Made by a program: the position numbers and the translations under genes. The notes below the pieces were generated by a model. That model was not told where the DNA came from. It ran no database searches and saw nothing but the letters and a program-made list of their open reading frames with translations. From Medicago truncatula (taxonomy: Eukaryota; Streptophyta; Magnoliopsida; Fabales; Fabaceae), in contig NC_053045.1 in the NCBI RefSeq assembly GCF_003473485.1, positions 2,320,501-2,384,500 on the forward strand: DNA of 64,000 nucleotides, read 5' to 3'. Positions within the stretch are counted from its first letter, which is position 1, and each line of letters begins with the position of its first letter. Shown piece by piece: positions 10,356 to 27,231 of the stretch.

Positions 10356-11973
10356 GGCTAAAGTGCACTTTTTCCTTCTAAATTTAAAAATTTGCGATTA
10401 TGATCCCTATAAAAAAAATGAAAAATTTAATTCGCTAAGAATTTGCCCCTTTGCAATTTTGATCCTTTGGGCCAATTTTGTCCAAGTTAACGCTGATTTG
10501 TCACTTCATTAAACGTGTTGGCACGCCACATGTGTATATACAGGGTTTTTTTTAAATAAAAAAGCCACGCCTGTAATTACTTGAATTAAAAAAATATATA
10601 AAAGGATTAACACGTGAGAGTTCATCTTAGTTGTTTCGGATTCTAGGGTAAAGTTTCCCCGGCGATTTTCGCCCCCTAAAAATCGATCTCTCTTTCTCAA
10701 TCAAATTTTCCACCAAATCTAAATCGAAATCGCAACTTAATCGTTACCAACTTTGAATCTCCTTCCCAAAAACGAATTCCATAATCTAGGGTTTAACTCT
10801 TCTGTGAAAATGAAGTGGGTCGAAGATGGAAACGCAGAGGTGAATAAGACTTCGGAGAAGACTATACTAGTGACGGCGAAGAAGGGTACCGAATCAACAA
10901 CAACTGAAGGAAACGTGGTTAATGGAAAGAAACATGACAATGATGTATCAAAGTAAGTGTCTCTTTGTTTGTTTTCGTTTGTTTTATATCTGGAAAGCAT
11001 ATGAATCTTGTTTATTTGGGAATAAAATAGGGTTGGTGGATGTATTGAATACTGTGTTAAATCGAAAATCTAAACCCTAAAATGAAAAATGTTAAATTTA
11101 TATTCTTTTATAGGTGTAAAATCGTATGAACAATGTATGTATGAATAAGCTTGTTGAATAGACAGTATGTATACAATATAAATATACAGTATGAATACAA
11201 TGTTAAAAAATAGTATAATTAAACAGTAATAATACAACTTTAATTAAATATTTTTATAAAGCATTTATTCAATCCTTTTTAGAGCTGTTGAGGACCACTC
11301 TTTGAAGATAAGGTTTCACTACAGGGGGTACTTCAGTTCTGACCCTGTGGTAGCTTATAAGAACGGTGAAATACATGAATTTAGGGGTGAGTGGGACATA
11401 GATGAGATAAACTTAATAGATTTGGATAATCTGATCAGAGATATTGGGGTAAGAATAACAATAGAGGAAGAATGGAGATATTGGATAATCCTAAAACGAA
11501 CAGGATGATGAACAAGATATGAGAGAAGAATAACAACAAAAAAATTGAAGGAGAGGAAAGGAAATCTAAGAAATTAAATTGAAGGAGAAGAATGGAACAG
11601 GATGAATCGAAAGAAGAAAGGAAGAAGAACAGTGGAAGAAGATTGGAGATTGGGGTAAGAATTGGGGCTTTTTAAACCCTAATTTATTGTCGTTGGAAAC
11701 TCTCTCACGTGCCAATCCTTTCCTTTTTTTTTTCTTTTTTTTAATTCAAGTAATTACATGCATGGCTTTTTTATTAAAAAAAAAAAAAAAAAAACCTTTA
11801 TATACACACGTGGCCTGCAATGAAGTGACAAATCAGCGTTGATTTGGTCAAAATTAGTCAAAAGGATCAAAATTGTAAAGGGGCTAATTCTTAGGGGATC
11901 AAATTTTCATTTTTTCTCACAGGGACCAAAATTGCAACTTTTTTAAACTTAAGGGAAAAATTGCACTTTAGCG
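10356..11973 (+). mobile_element. Mutator-like element (MULE) carrying a PB1-like gene remnant
   Basis: The two ends are long inverted repeats of about 230-250 bp (10356 to about 10600 and about 11740-11973), starting GGCTAAAGTGCACTTTTTCC and the inverse of GCTAAAGTGCAATTTTTCCC. They are flanked by a near-perfect 9-bp duplication (TAAAATATA 10347-10355, TAAGATATA 11974-11982), as for MULEs. The interior carries a two-exon reading frame but no MURA transposase core, so the element is non-autonomous. One-ended relatives of these repeats occur at 28813-29050. Confidence 0.8.
10810..11508 (+). CDS. Short spliced PB1-like-domain protein inside the MULE
   Basis: Exon 1 (10810-10952) ends at a consensus donor (AA|GTAAGT) and exon 2 (11283-11508) follows TTTTTAG; the junction keeps the frame and gives 122 residues. 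The N-terminal half is polar and low-complexity (Lys, Thr, Glu, Asn). Exon 2 encodes LKIRFHYRGYFSSDP and then EWDIDEINLIDLDNLIRDIG, the pattern of the PB1-like domain found at the N terminus of plant MULE transposases. The frame ends soon afterwards, where zinc finger and DDE parts would be expected. Either a truncated transposase or a small MULE protein; no host role can be assigned. Family assignment from memory of the motif. Confidence 0.5.
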
Positions 11974-12123
11974 TAAGATATAATAATATATAATTCAAAA
12001 AAAAATTAGCACAAAATTCGGAATATTTTTGAATATTTACCTTTTTAGGAGTAGGTCAGATGTTCTTTTTTAAAAGATTTTAAACAAAATCAGCTTTAGT
12101 TAGACTCATTTAAACTTGAGTAG

Positions 12124-12290
12124 TGATATTTGTACATCCAATTGATGACAACTTTGATGACAATCTTGTTTTTCTCTCTTCTTATTGGTCAAAAACAATG
12201 GAGAGAGAAAAAGTAGGAGAGATAATAAGAATATCATGTGAGTATGAGAGAGAAAGTTGTGCAAAAGTTGTGCAAACAGAACCGAAGTAA
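12124..12290. repeat. Possible MITE
   Basis: Left TTTGTACATCC...GACAACTTT and right (inverted) GTTTGCACAACTTTTGCACA arms are partly complementary, with CTCTCTC/GAGAGAG inside. No clear target duplication. Low-confidence repeat call. Confidence 0.35.
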
Positions 12291-13332
12291 CTCATAGGGT
12301 AGAACGCTAAAATTGGTCCGTTTTACAAGGATCAAACACACATTTAACACTGCAAAATTACATGCAAATATTTATAAATCAAATAGGCTTAATTTTCTCA
12401 AAAGAACAAGGATTAAATTTTCAATCCCTATCATACTCTTTTGTTACGTCCCTATCATAAACAATACATAGACTAATTGAAGATAAACTACATATTTGGA
12501 GGGCTTGTTCAGCCGTCTAATACGCTCAACTCGTTTTGCTTACTTGTTGACTCAGTTTAAAGAAGGATTCATTAGAGTAAAGTGGATACTTGCTTGTTTT
12601 GCATCAGGTTCCAAATCCATTAAGATATGTGTTGTGACACAATCAAAGAGATTTTTGAGTTTTCACACCCAGAAATCTTTGAGAACCTGAATCTGTACCT
12701 GAATGTAGAAAACTAGATTAAAAGAGAAAAAAAAACTCTCTTAATCTAATGATCTACAACCAACTACACTGTAAAAGAGGAAACAATTTCTTTGAACCTT
12801 AAACCACATATTAGAACTGGAATGTCAACATTTTTTGTTGTTTCCATGAACTCAAAAGGAATTGAACACAGAACTGGAATGTCAACAGTCTGTGTTCAAT
12901 TATTGAACACATACTGAATAACTTAAAGGCGCTGCGCACTTCTGTCCACTTCTAACATACATATATTCTCTTCTGCTACGCACCCATCAAACTAGTAGAG
13001 AATAACTAGGCCAAAGTACATCCGAAAAGAATAAAAAATATAATGGAAGATATAGCAGAAAATATAATAGTATAGGTTTTATCTTGAATGTTTGAAACTA
13101 TGAAATGTTTCTGGTTTTCATTTCAAACCATGAAAATATGAACGCAGCTGTTGTTTGTTGTTACACACATGAGCTGTGTTTGCCAAAAGATGAAGTTTGA
13201 ATAGAATCAATATCTATTCTATCAAACATGTATGGACAATTATCACACTAATTAATTGACCTGAACAATGGTTTCAAAACTTGAATCAATACCAAAAAGC
13301 TACTTGAGAATCTATCATCTATGTCTACAATT
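12291..13332. other. Spacer, 3' flank of the DAYSLEEPER-like gene
   Basis: Mostly AT-rich. A motif AGAACTGGAATGTCAACA occurs twice (about 12813 and 12870), and GAACACAGA/TCTGTGTTC forms a short inverted repeat. No gene recognised; the 3' UTR of the neighbouring gene should lie here. Confidence 0.45.
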
Positions 13333-15357
13333 TCATTTTCTCGGTGTATTTGAAACATTTTTGGTTATAGAGTTATGCTGGAACCAATCCTTGGCACAAA
13401 TAAGGGCTTCAAGAGTCTGCGAGTCTAACGAACTCCGGTAGTCATCCATTTTTCTAACTTCTGTGTCGAAAACAGAATCTGCAGACACAGTAGATATTGA
13501 CATAGACAAAATATCAGATGCAGCTCTAGACAATGTTGGATACTTTGATCGATTTTCCCTCCACCAACTAAGAATATCAAATTCTTTAGATTCGGACAGC
13601 AAAGGTTCTTCCAAATACTCATCCATTTCCGACTTGAATTGCTGCATACTAGTAAAATCAGATATGTTAAACTCAAAGTCGGAAAGTCCACCTTCATCAA
13701 CAAAAAGGGAACCATCAACCGGCCCTTCATATGGCTCAGTGTTTAACATAATCTCATCCACATCATCGCCATTTGTTGCCGTGAAATGAAGCATTTCGGT
13801 GTTATAATCAATGAATAGTTCATGAAGACCATCCTCAACAATTCTTATCCATGGCTCAGCATTTTCTCCAAATATTGTAGTAAAGGTGGATTCCACAAGT
13901 TTCATTTTATGCCTTGGGTCCATGGCTACAGCAACAGCCAAGATGAGGCAGCTATCTCTCCAATATTGATCAAAGTTTTTGAGCAAAGGAAAAATCAAAC
14001 TGCTAAGAAAAGGATCCTGGCTGAAGGCTGCATTAGTCAACTCCATATGAAGTTTTGACACTTCAAGAAAAAATAAGTTGGCTGTTGGGAGTTGTTGGGC
14101 AGTTAATATGTGAGCTGCATCATACATATACTTCAAATATGTGCAGAGAGTTTCAACTTGCTTCCAGTCTTCCATAGTTAGAGTCATCGAGAAATCAGGA
14201 CAAGTGGCATCAAAGCAAGCAAAGACTTCCTTTAATTCACAGGCAGCTACAAGCATATGGTATGTTGTATCCCAATTATACTGGTCATCAATCAAAAGGT
14301 TCACCAAACCAGGTACTTGTAATTGTTGCTTAAGCTCGATAAACTTCTCTTCATGAGATTCAGAATATTTCACAAACTTCACACACTCACGAACTTTGCT
14401 AATAGTTTTGCTCATTGCCCGTAGCACATCTACTGCAAGGCGGCTGAGAACACGGGCATAGCAATTCTGGTTTAATAACTGACCACTGAGAATCACAGGG
14501 TTATTAACAGATAGATTGCCTCGTAAATTTACCTTCACAGTCTCACTTGAGAAAGATTTATCAAGTGCAAGGGTAAGTACCCGACCCTCCAAATGCCAAT
14601 CAGATATGCAGGTCATTATGGTTTGGTTTAGGGAATCACCTGAATCAGGAAATGGTACTTTAACAACATTGAGAATAGGATGATGTACGTTGCAATCACT
14701 ATCAATGAAGTGTCCTCGAATAAAAACATACCCTGTTTCCTGGTTTGAAGTCCACAAGTCCAATGTCAGGTTGAGCCGTCCAGGAATCCCATTAATAAGA
14801 TCTAACAGATTTTGCTTCTCTCTGAGATACATAGAAGAAACACACCCTTCAACAGAATTCAAACACGATGGATTGAACATGGGATGAAGAGTCCGTACAA
14901 AAGCAATGAAGCCCTGGTGTTTCACAATATCAAGAGGGTAATCATGTAAAATTATCATTTTAGCGATGTCATTGATGCAACGCTCCTGATCAAATGAGAT
15001 ACCATTACCAGCATATGCAGGTGTTTCTCTTTGCCTTTTCTTTGGCCGAATGGCATTATCCTGCAAACCACCATTTTCGGGATGTGAGTTTGGTTGACTT
15101 TTCTGCTGCATTCCTTGACAGAGTCCCAAAGAAATGTGCTTTTTCAAATTAGTTGTGCCAACTGTTTTTGAACCACTTATATAATGAAACGATTTATTGC
15201 AATGTTTACAATAAGCTCTGGATTTTCCAGCTTCAACAGCTTCCACTGTAAAGTATTCCCACACGATGGACCTCTTTTTCTTCTGACTTGGTTGTGTTCC
15301 TGAATCAGGTTTCTCATTGTTATTAATAGGGGTAACAATACGAGTTTCAAACTCCAT
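13333..15357 (-). CDS. DAYSLEEPER-like domesticated hAT transposase (BED zinc finger, hAT dimerisation domain)
   Basis: One open frame of 674 residues starting at ATG 15357 (MEFETRIVTP). The open frame extends to an ATG at 15397, but TTTTATAG at 15375-15382 looks like a splice acceptor, so that ATG is probably intronic. Residues 30-80 form a BED zinc finger (VWEYF; Cys50, Cys53, His74, Cys80). The middle is an RNase H-like hAT region, and about residues 585-660 are the hAT C-terminal dimerisation domain (DILSWWRENRSKYPTLSRAA, then AKDWF). Length and layout match Arabidopsis DAYSLEEPER (about 700 aa), a host gene needed for normal growth that binds DNA and lost transposition. No terminal inverted repeats flank this gene and the frame is intact, which supports domestication rather than a live transposon. 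Likely nuclear. Confidence 0.85.
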   Translation of the reverse strand: MEFETRIVTPINNNEKPDSGTQPSQKKKRSIVWEYFTVEAVEAGKSRAYCKHCNKSFHYISGSKTVGTTNLKKHISLGLCQGMQQKSQPNSHPENGGLQDNAIRPKKRQRETPAYAGNGISFDQERCINDIAKMIILHDYPLDIVKHQGFIAFVRTLHPMFNPSCLNSVEGCVSSMYLREKQNLLDLINGIPGRLNLTLDLWTSNQETGYVFIRGHFIDSDCNVHHPILNVVKVPFPDSGDSLNQTIMTCISDWHLEGRVLTLALDKSFSSETVKVNLRGNLSVNNPVILSGQLLNQNCYARVLSRLAVDVLRAMSKTISKVRECVKFVKYSESHEEKFIELKQQLQVPGLVNLLIDDQYNWDTTYHMLVAACELKEVFACFDATCPDFSMTLTMEDWKQVETLCTYLKYMYDAAHILTAQQLPTANLFFLEVSKLHMELTNAAFSQDPFLSSLIFPLLKNFDQYWRDSCLILAVAVAMDPRHKMKLVESTFTTIFGENAEPWIRIVEDGLHELFIDYNTEMLHFTATNGDDVDEIMLNTEPYEGPVDGSLFVDEGGLSDFEFNISDFTSMQQFKSEMDEYLEEPLLSESKEFDILSWWRENRSKYPTLSRAASDILSMSISTVSADSVFDTEVRKMDDYRSSLDSQTLEALICAKDWFQHNSITKNVSNTPRK

Positions 15358-16465
15358 AAAAGCAAGGTGTAATCCTATAAAACAAAAAGAATGAAACATT
15401 TAAAGGTCTTCAAAAATCGCATATCAACAAGCCATGCTAATAATTACATTTTATGCAAAACATAAAATACAAATTGAGCAAATTAGAGTGAGAATTTAAA
15501 AAACCACAGAAGTTAGGCTGCTAAAGACAAAATCCTACAAACAATCTCCAAGTAACAACGTGGTCCCCTTCCCTAAACTATTTGGACAATCTTCTGTCTC
15601 AAGGGAGGGCTCACACTTGTCATAAAAAATAAAAACATTATGTAACAATCACCTGAGGTCCTAAAACTGTCAAAACTTAGATAGTTCGTTACAGAAAAGG
15701 TATTGAGAGACTCCCAGATTGATTTCAGATAATATTTAATTATCGATTTGAAAAGTGGGCATCCACTTCATATATGGCTGCTGACACAAAATCCGCCATG
15801 CTATAACATCATGGCTGAAGTTTGACAACACTGCTTGCAAGATACCCACTTTAAAGTAAAACCAATCCTATGAGTCACCAAATAACTTCTCCACGTTTAA
15901 CTCAATCATCTCAAGATTTAGACTTATACTATACCCATGAAAATCAAAGTGAGCACCCACCTTTTCAATATTTATATTATCTACAAATAATGTAATGCAG
16001 ATACTCTAAATCTCAGAAGGGAGTGGCAGGGAATCCACATTTGCACTCACATCTCACCAAACCTATAATATTATCATACACAAAGCAAACTGCAAAACTT
16101 AAAGGTTGAAAAACACTTTGTTTCGGGTCTTACTGAAGTGCATCCTAGTTGGATTGGTCATCCCCTATTGTATCTCATTATTTGGATCATTGCATTACAA
16201 ATGAGTATCAGACAGCCACAAGGTACTACAGATTTATGCTCTTTGTTACTGGAGTTAAGCATTTAAACATAGAGTAAGGTTGTTGCAACTTGCACGCGTC
16301 AACACCGGTCACCCTCCTTGTACAAAACATTTCAGCAAGTAACTATGTCACTTGCAACCAGACCTTTAATGTTGTTCAACCTTCCCTCCCATGCACTCAG
16401 TGTTGTGTCAAATAGCGGTTATAGCATACCGGAATTTAAACAAATCGCTATTGTTCTGAAAAATA

Positions 16466-16599
16466 CTCCCTCCGGTCACTATTATAAGCAAAACTCCACT
16501 TTTTAGATACATTGAATAATTAATGTATATAGACTGCGTACATTAATTATTCAATGTATTTAAAAAGTGAAGTTTTGCTTTAATAGTGATCGGAGGGAG
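16466..16599. mobile_element. Stowaway MITE, intact
   Basis: A nearly perfect 134-bp palindrome with ends CTCCCTCCGGTCACTATTA and TAGTGATCGGAGGGAG, flanked by TA on both sides (16464-16465 and 16600-16601). This is the standard Stowaway (Tc1/mariner-derived) structure, non-coding. Its good symmetry suggests a fairly recent insertion. Confidence 0.9.
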
Positions 16600-16639
16600 T
16601 ACTATTAAACATACAGTGTTGTCAAATAAAGGCAAAAGG

Positions 16640-17205
16640 GCGTTAAAGCACTGTGGTAGCAGAATTTGAAAACTCTAAACCACCTTCAAATCAATCCCCA
16701 AAAACCCTAAATTTTCTCATTCCTTCACTCCACCCCAACCACTACAACTACAACTTCCGGCATTGTAGCACAGTTGCATAGCAGAATTTCAAAATCTTAA
16801 ATCTCATTTCAAGTCAATCACCAAAAACCCAAAATTTCTTTCATTAATTCTTCCCTCCATCCCCATATTCCACTATCCCCAAAATTTCAAGTCAATCACT
16901 ACAACTTCCGACATTATAGCATTGTAGCGTAGCAGAACTTGAAAACACTAAACATCCTTCAAACCAATCACCAAAAACCTGAAACCTTAATTTCCTTCCT
17001 TATTCCTTCCCTCCACCCCATCTTCCACCATCCCCTTCAACCACTATAAGTTCCGGTGTTATAACATTGTAGCATAGCGGAATTCGAAAACCCTAAATCT
17101 CCTTCAAATCAATCACCAAAAACCCTAAACCCTAAAAAACAAATCTTTCTCATTTCTTCCCTCCATCTCCAAAAACCACAATCCACTTCAACCACTACAA
17201 CAAGA
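16640..17205. repeat. Four degenerate tandem units of about 145 bp
   Basis: Units start near 16645, 16760, 16911 and 17058. Each contains a CATTGTAGC...AGCAGAATTTGAAAA block, then TCAAATCAATCACCAAAAA, then CTTCCCTCCA and CAACCACTACAACT. The spacing is irregular and the copies differ by small indels. The family resembles a dispersed legume repeat with a GTGTTGTCAAATA start that is also seen at about 16398 and 16615. No coding function seen. Confidence 0.65.
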
Positions 17206-17640
17206 ACTTCTCTTTCAACCATCTACTTCCTCAAATTGAATAGAATCTCATAGAAATAAAAATTACACCACAAAAACATCAAATGTAATTTTAAATAGCG
17301 TTTGAACGTTCGTTTCTAGGTTTTACTATCAAAATATTTGTCGAGAAACAAAACATTATAAAGAAAAACAAGAAAACAGAGAACAAGTAGAACGAAAAAC
17401 AACGGATTAACAAAAAAAAAAAAAACAAGAAAGAGTAAAGGATTGAATAGCATAAAAAGTACATTTGATTGAAGTAAAACACCGAACAGAGAAAGAGAGA
17501 AAGAAAGAACCTTGAGAAGTGATGTAACAGAGCGAGCGGCGGCAGTGTAAAACGATGTCGTAATGTGAGAGGCAACACAAAACAAGTGAATAATTCGTCG
17601 GTGTAAAGCTTATATGAAATTCTAGAGAGAGATTCGAGAA

Positions 17641-18949
17641 TGGAGGCGGTAGTGTTGTGTTGAGTTAATAAGAGAAACGACGTTCAAACGGCCGCAAAGG
17701 AGAAGAAGAAAAGAGAAGACACTCCAAGGGTTTAAACACTTATTATTATTATTAACTACTTTGTTTATTAGTCCTTCTAACTTTTTTAATGCCAACTTAC
17801 TCCTTAGTATTCAACATAATTCAATTTTGTATTTTTTTCTTTCTTTCTCAAAGAATGTTACATGGACATGGACTACAAAGTTTGATGAGAGACAGAGATA
17901 TGATATATACACTACTAATAATTTAGAGTGTTCACGGAACGGTTTAGAGATACACTGCTAATAATTTGGAGTGTTTGCAGAACAGTTTAGAGATCTGATA
18001 AACAGTTTAACAGGTTTAATGAACATAAGAAGGAGGATGACTTGGATTTTGATGTTAACTATAAAACTTTTGAACTTGATTCTAAATGTACGATTGATAG
18101 ATTTTATTAACGTAAGAAGGATATCTTGGATTTTGGTGTTATATTAATTGAATGTCGATATTGTTTTCCTTAACTCTTAAAATATTCTAGTGATTAGTTT
18201 GTTATGATGATACAAGTAAATGGAGGCAATTCATCACCTAACAAGAACGATTGTATTATTAAATAATTTTGAAGTATTTGTTGATGTTCCGACATGAATT
18301 CATGACATTATCATAAAATGACTTAAGCTTGTTTCGGTAAAAGAACTACAATCTTTGATGAACTCTTATAAAATACTTAAATTAAGGATTAGGATGGAGT
18401 AAGTTTAGGATTTTTTTCGGTTTATCCTTTTAACTTTTAGTAGCAAGTTATTTAGAAATTCTAGTATAACTATCATTGTTATTTTGTAGCTCTTATAGTT
18501 ATCTCAGTATGCACCATCTTATATAAGTCTTATACCACTCATGATTAGAATCAACGAAAAATAACCAAGTTTCCTTTCCGACTTCTCTCTTAAATTTCAA
18601 AGTGTGATCGCTACTCGAATTAGGTCGTATCAGACTCGTTCCATGTTAAATGTAACATCACCAAATAATGGATTGATTTAGGTTTAAAAATATGTTAAGC
18701 CCAAATAATTAGCATGGGTTAAGTATTGATGAACGACTTGGAAAACCACCGTACAACTTAAATATTCCACCAAACATCACGTAGTACTTGATGTTGGACT
18801 TAGACGCTAACAATACCTAAACTCTATTTTAGCATCACTCTTCCAAAAAAACTCATGATCAAGTCAGATATTGATATCAATCGTAACTATTCCACCATTT
18901 GAAAAACCCTCCATACATCACACACTACTCGATATGAAACTTGGACACC
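17641..18949. other. Spacer upstream of the DAYSLEEPER-like gene
   Basis: AT-rich intergenic DNA containing the likely promoter of the minus-strand gene near 17640-17740. Two similar copies of about 50 bp (around 17914 and 17962, AATTTAGAGTGTT / AATTTGGAGTGTT) are present. No other gene or transposon end recognised. Confidence 0.4.
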
Positions 18950-19798
18950 AGGGGCGGACCCACATTGGGTCTATGTAGGGATTTAGCTCCGCATGCTTTT
19001 CCCTATTTTTATTTTTATTTTTATAATAGATAAAACACAGCAGCGACACACTCACTTTCTCTTTCTTTTTCCCTTCCTATGTGCCCCTTCTCTTCTCATC
19101 ATCTCTCTCAAATTTCAATTTCTCTCAACTAACAGCAGCAGCTCTCCATTCTACTCCTGCTCAACGCTCACCTCCCACTCACTCTAGGTAAGTCATTGAT
19201 TCTCCAATTTCTCCTTCATTCACCAATTGCTTGTTTTATGGTTTTAAAATTGGGAATTCGGAAATGGGATTGATGCTTTGCTACATAATTCATTCATTGT
19301 TTCAATTGTTTTATTTACTTATTACGAAAACTAAATTTGTTTTGTTAGGGTTTCCTTTGTGGTAGAATCAAATGTTATATTTCTTATAATCTTGCTTCAA
19401 TTTGGTGGACTTCATTTTCATTTACAACATTCTCAACGACAACAATTAACATTTGTTTTGCATGATTATTTATTCTCTTTAAGGTTTGTAGTCACTGTGT
19501 TTGATGAAAACCCCTAATACTGTTTTGATGATGTTTCTATTGAAAAATTATAAATCCACATTTGAGTTTCAAAACTAATTTGCGAAATTACCTATCCACA
19601 TTTGAGTTTGATGAAAACCCCCAATACTGTTTTGTAAGAGCACGCTACTGTATTTTAGACTATTTGATCTGCAAATTTTTGTGTTTCTTACACAATCTCG
19701 ACAAGAATAATATTTTTCAATTAAAAAATAATAGTTTACATTATTATTTATTTGAAATTTCAGCTCTACCTCTACCTAAAATCTGAACCCGCTCCTAT
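18950..19798 (+). mobile_element. Non-autonomous hAT element
   Basis: The left end AGGGGCGGACCCA and the inverted right end (ATAGGAGCGGGTTCA, minus strand) enclose 849 bp. The 8-bp flanks TGGACACC (18942-18949) and TGAACACC (19799-19806) match at seven of eight. The first 250 bp resemble a pyrimidine-rich transposon 5' leader with a donor-like TAGGTAAGT near 19187. No transposase frame remains. Confidence 0.65.
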
Positions 19799-19806
19799 TG
19801 AACACC

Positions 19807-20493
19807 CAAGTTTTTATCAGAGTCATGTTTGAGCTTGGATATATGATAAAATACCATAAAATTTTGACCATATAGACATTATCCAACGATCACTTTACAA
19901 TTTTATTTTAATTGTTTGTTGAGTTAAATTTGTTCGAGTTTGAATATGAATTATTAATATAGAATCATATTTGGAAATTCCAAAAAAAAAAAAAAAATTT
20001 CGATAATATTAGTACTTGTCTCTTGCTCACCCTAATACAAACACTCCTTTTGCTCATATTTAATATTGTAAGGAGTAAAATTGTTGCTATCGTGATTCCC
20101 ACGGTTCACTAACTCCCCAGGAATTGCAAACACATACCTCGTGAGTATGAACCTCCTACTATGGAGAGAAGTTCAGTTTATAATTAATTTTTAATGTTAC
20201 ACTGATCAAGAAAATTTCTGATTCACAACAAATACTTTGGCTGCTATCTGAAGACTAGTAAATATACAGCAATTGAGGGAAACAAAATAGTTTTACACGT
20301 AAAAAGAAGAAGAAAAACTGTCAAGGTAATTAACTAATGGCCCATTGAGATTTCTGCAGTCAGCAGATTAGTTGACAGCACATCTGAATCCAATTCAAAC
20401 TGCCAAGATTACGCAATGACGATTTGAACTCTTATGAAGCACAAGAGGAAGTAATCAGAAACAAACCTCGGCAGCGCATAAGCCATTAAGAAC
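19807..20493. other. Spacer with SRP54 3' UTR
   Basis: The part next to 20493 should be the SRP54 3' untranslated region (minus strand). The remainder is AT-rich DNA without recognised features. Confidence 0.45.
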
Positions 20494-26178
<5,685 letters not shown>

Positions 26179-26345
26179 CTTGATCAAGATTTCTGAGATG
26201 AAGGATTTGGGGATTTAGGGTTTGATGGAAGTTTTTCTGAGGAAGATCGGAAAAAGAGTTTCTTCCACGCGAATTGAAGAAGCTGCGTCGTTATTGAGTA
26301 ATATAATATCCTTCGTTTTAATATATAAGATTTTTTTCTTTTTTT
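26179..26345 (-). promoter_or_regulatory. SRP54 leader and proximal promoter region
   Basis: This stretch upstream of the SRP54 ATG is conserved in the partial duplicate at 28640-28803 (shared GTTTCTTCCACGCG-like and GCGTCGTTATTGAGTAA blocks, minus-strand gene). No strong TATA box is seen. The function is inferred only from position. Confidence 0.4.
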
Positions 26346-26389
26346 AAAGAAGATTTTATTTTATTTATTTCTAGTAAAAAAAATTATTT

Positions 26390-26600
26390 ACTTAACCAAA
26401 AAAAAAAAAAAAAAATTTGTTAAACTCTTCCCAAAGTCCTTGTATCTTAGTAAAGTAATCAAGAATATATTTAGACCCTTGCTTGAGATTATTAATCTTA
26501 GAACGCAGATTAGCAACATGAATACAATCAATTTTTGAGGACCTTTCCTTAAGGACTTGTCATACTTAATGGAATTTTCCAAAAATTCAATTGTTTGGGA
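26390..26600 (-). mobile_element. Ty1/copia gag-like fossil fragment
   Basis: The minus strand shows similarity to the plant copia gag (UBN2-type) region. It is a short, broken fragment without LTRs and carries several breaks. Family call by motif recall only. Age unknown, but decay suggests it is old. Confidence 0.45.
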
Positions 26601-27230
26601 ATTTGGAGGAGAAACAAAATCGAGAAGTTAAGAATGAACTAAATGATTACATAGTTTCCACGCACCTCTATTCAAATCAAGAAGATCTTAAATTTGAATG
26701 GAACCATAAATGAAAACGAACGTGTTCTTGGAACCAAGAGCTCACTGTATTGATCTTGACCAAGAAAGATAATTGAAACCGTTATATTGAGGTGCAATTA
26801 CAGCAGAGATGGGCCTTCATTAGGATGCACATAGTATACATAATCAACATTAACATTTGAAGGTCGAATTGCAACAAGATTCACTCGTGGTGGGATGATG
26901 AATGTAACGAAAATGTAAAAAAATGCACAAGGATCGAAAGATAACACAAGAAAATTGCAACATTTAGAAGGAATGTTGCAGAAAATGTGGAAACAAAAAA
27001 TCAAAGAAAGTTGATGAGAAGCAATGAGAATGTTGATGAAATCATCAGAGATTCAAAGAGAATCATTAATTTTGTGACTAATACCATATTATGAATAGAG
27101 AATTTGAGAGAGAAATAACACAAAGAGATGACCGGGTGTACGTGGGCCGGTTTGGGTTGGGTTTGGCCAAACCCAAAATCCATACCACATAGAGTACTTC
27201 GGTCCAGATGAGGTAAAATGTATACTCGTT
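26601..27230. other. Spacer between SRP54 and its partial copy
   Basis: No gene recognised. It includes a short G-rich inverted stretch around 27145-27178 (GGGTTTGGCCAAACCC). Confidence 0.4.
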
Positions 27231-27231
27231 A

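Larger units (their letters stand above)
15375..17640 (-). other. Probable 5'-UTR exon and 2.1-kb intron of the DAYSLEEPER-like gene
   Basis: A minus-strand acceptor at 15375-15376 (TTTTATAG) and a donor-like CTCAAG|GTTCTTTC at 17509-17510 would define an intron of about 2.1 kb. A GC-richer leader exon would lie at about 17511-17640. The intron would hold the Stowaway MITE at 16466 and the tandem array at about 16640-17205. Splice sites are read by eye; no transcript was available. Reading frames seen across 17291-17585 look non-coding. Confidence 0.45.

Noticed and set aside
13425-15365. Overlapping frames on both strands across the DAYSLEEPER-like gene
   Set aside because: Shadows of the real frame with no domain content.
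15358-15399. Upstream ATG of the DAYSLEEPER-like gene
   Set aside because: A splice acceptor-like TTTTATAG lies between it and the chosen ATG, so it is probably in an intron.
17121-17135. Telomere-like CCCTAAACCCTAAA
   Set aside because: Only about two units, inside a tandem repeat that carries ACCCTAAA by chance; not an interstitial telomere.
17291-17585. Minus-strand frames rich in Phe and Leu
   Set aside because: Two overlapping frames in T-rich DNA at a probable leader exon/intron; composition explains them.
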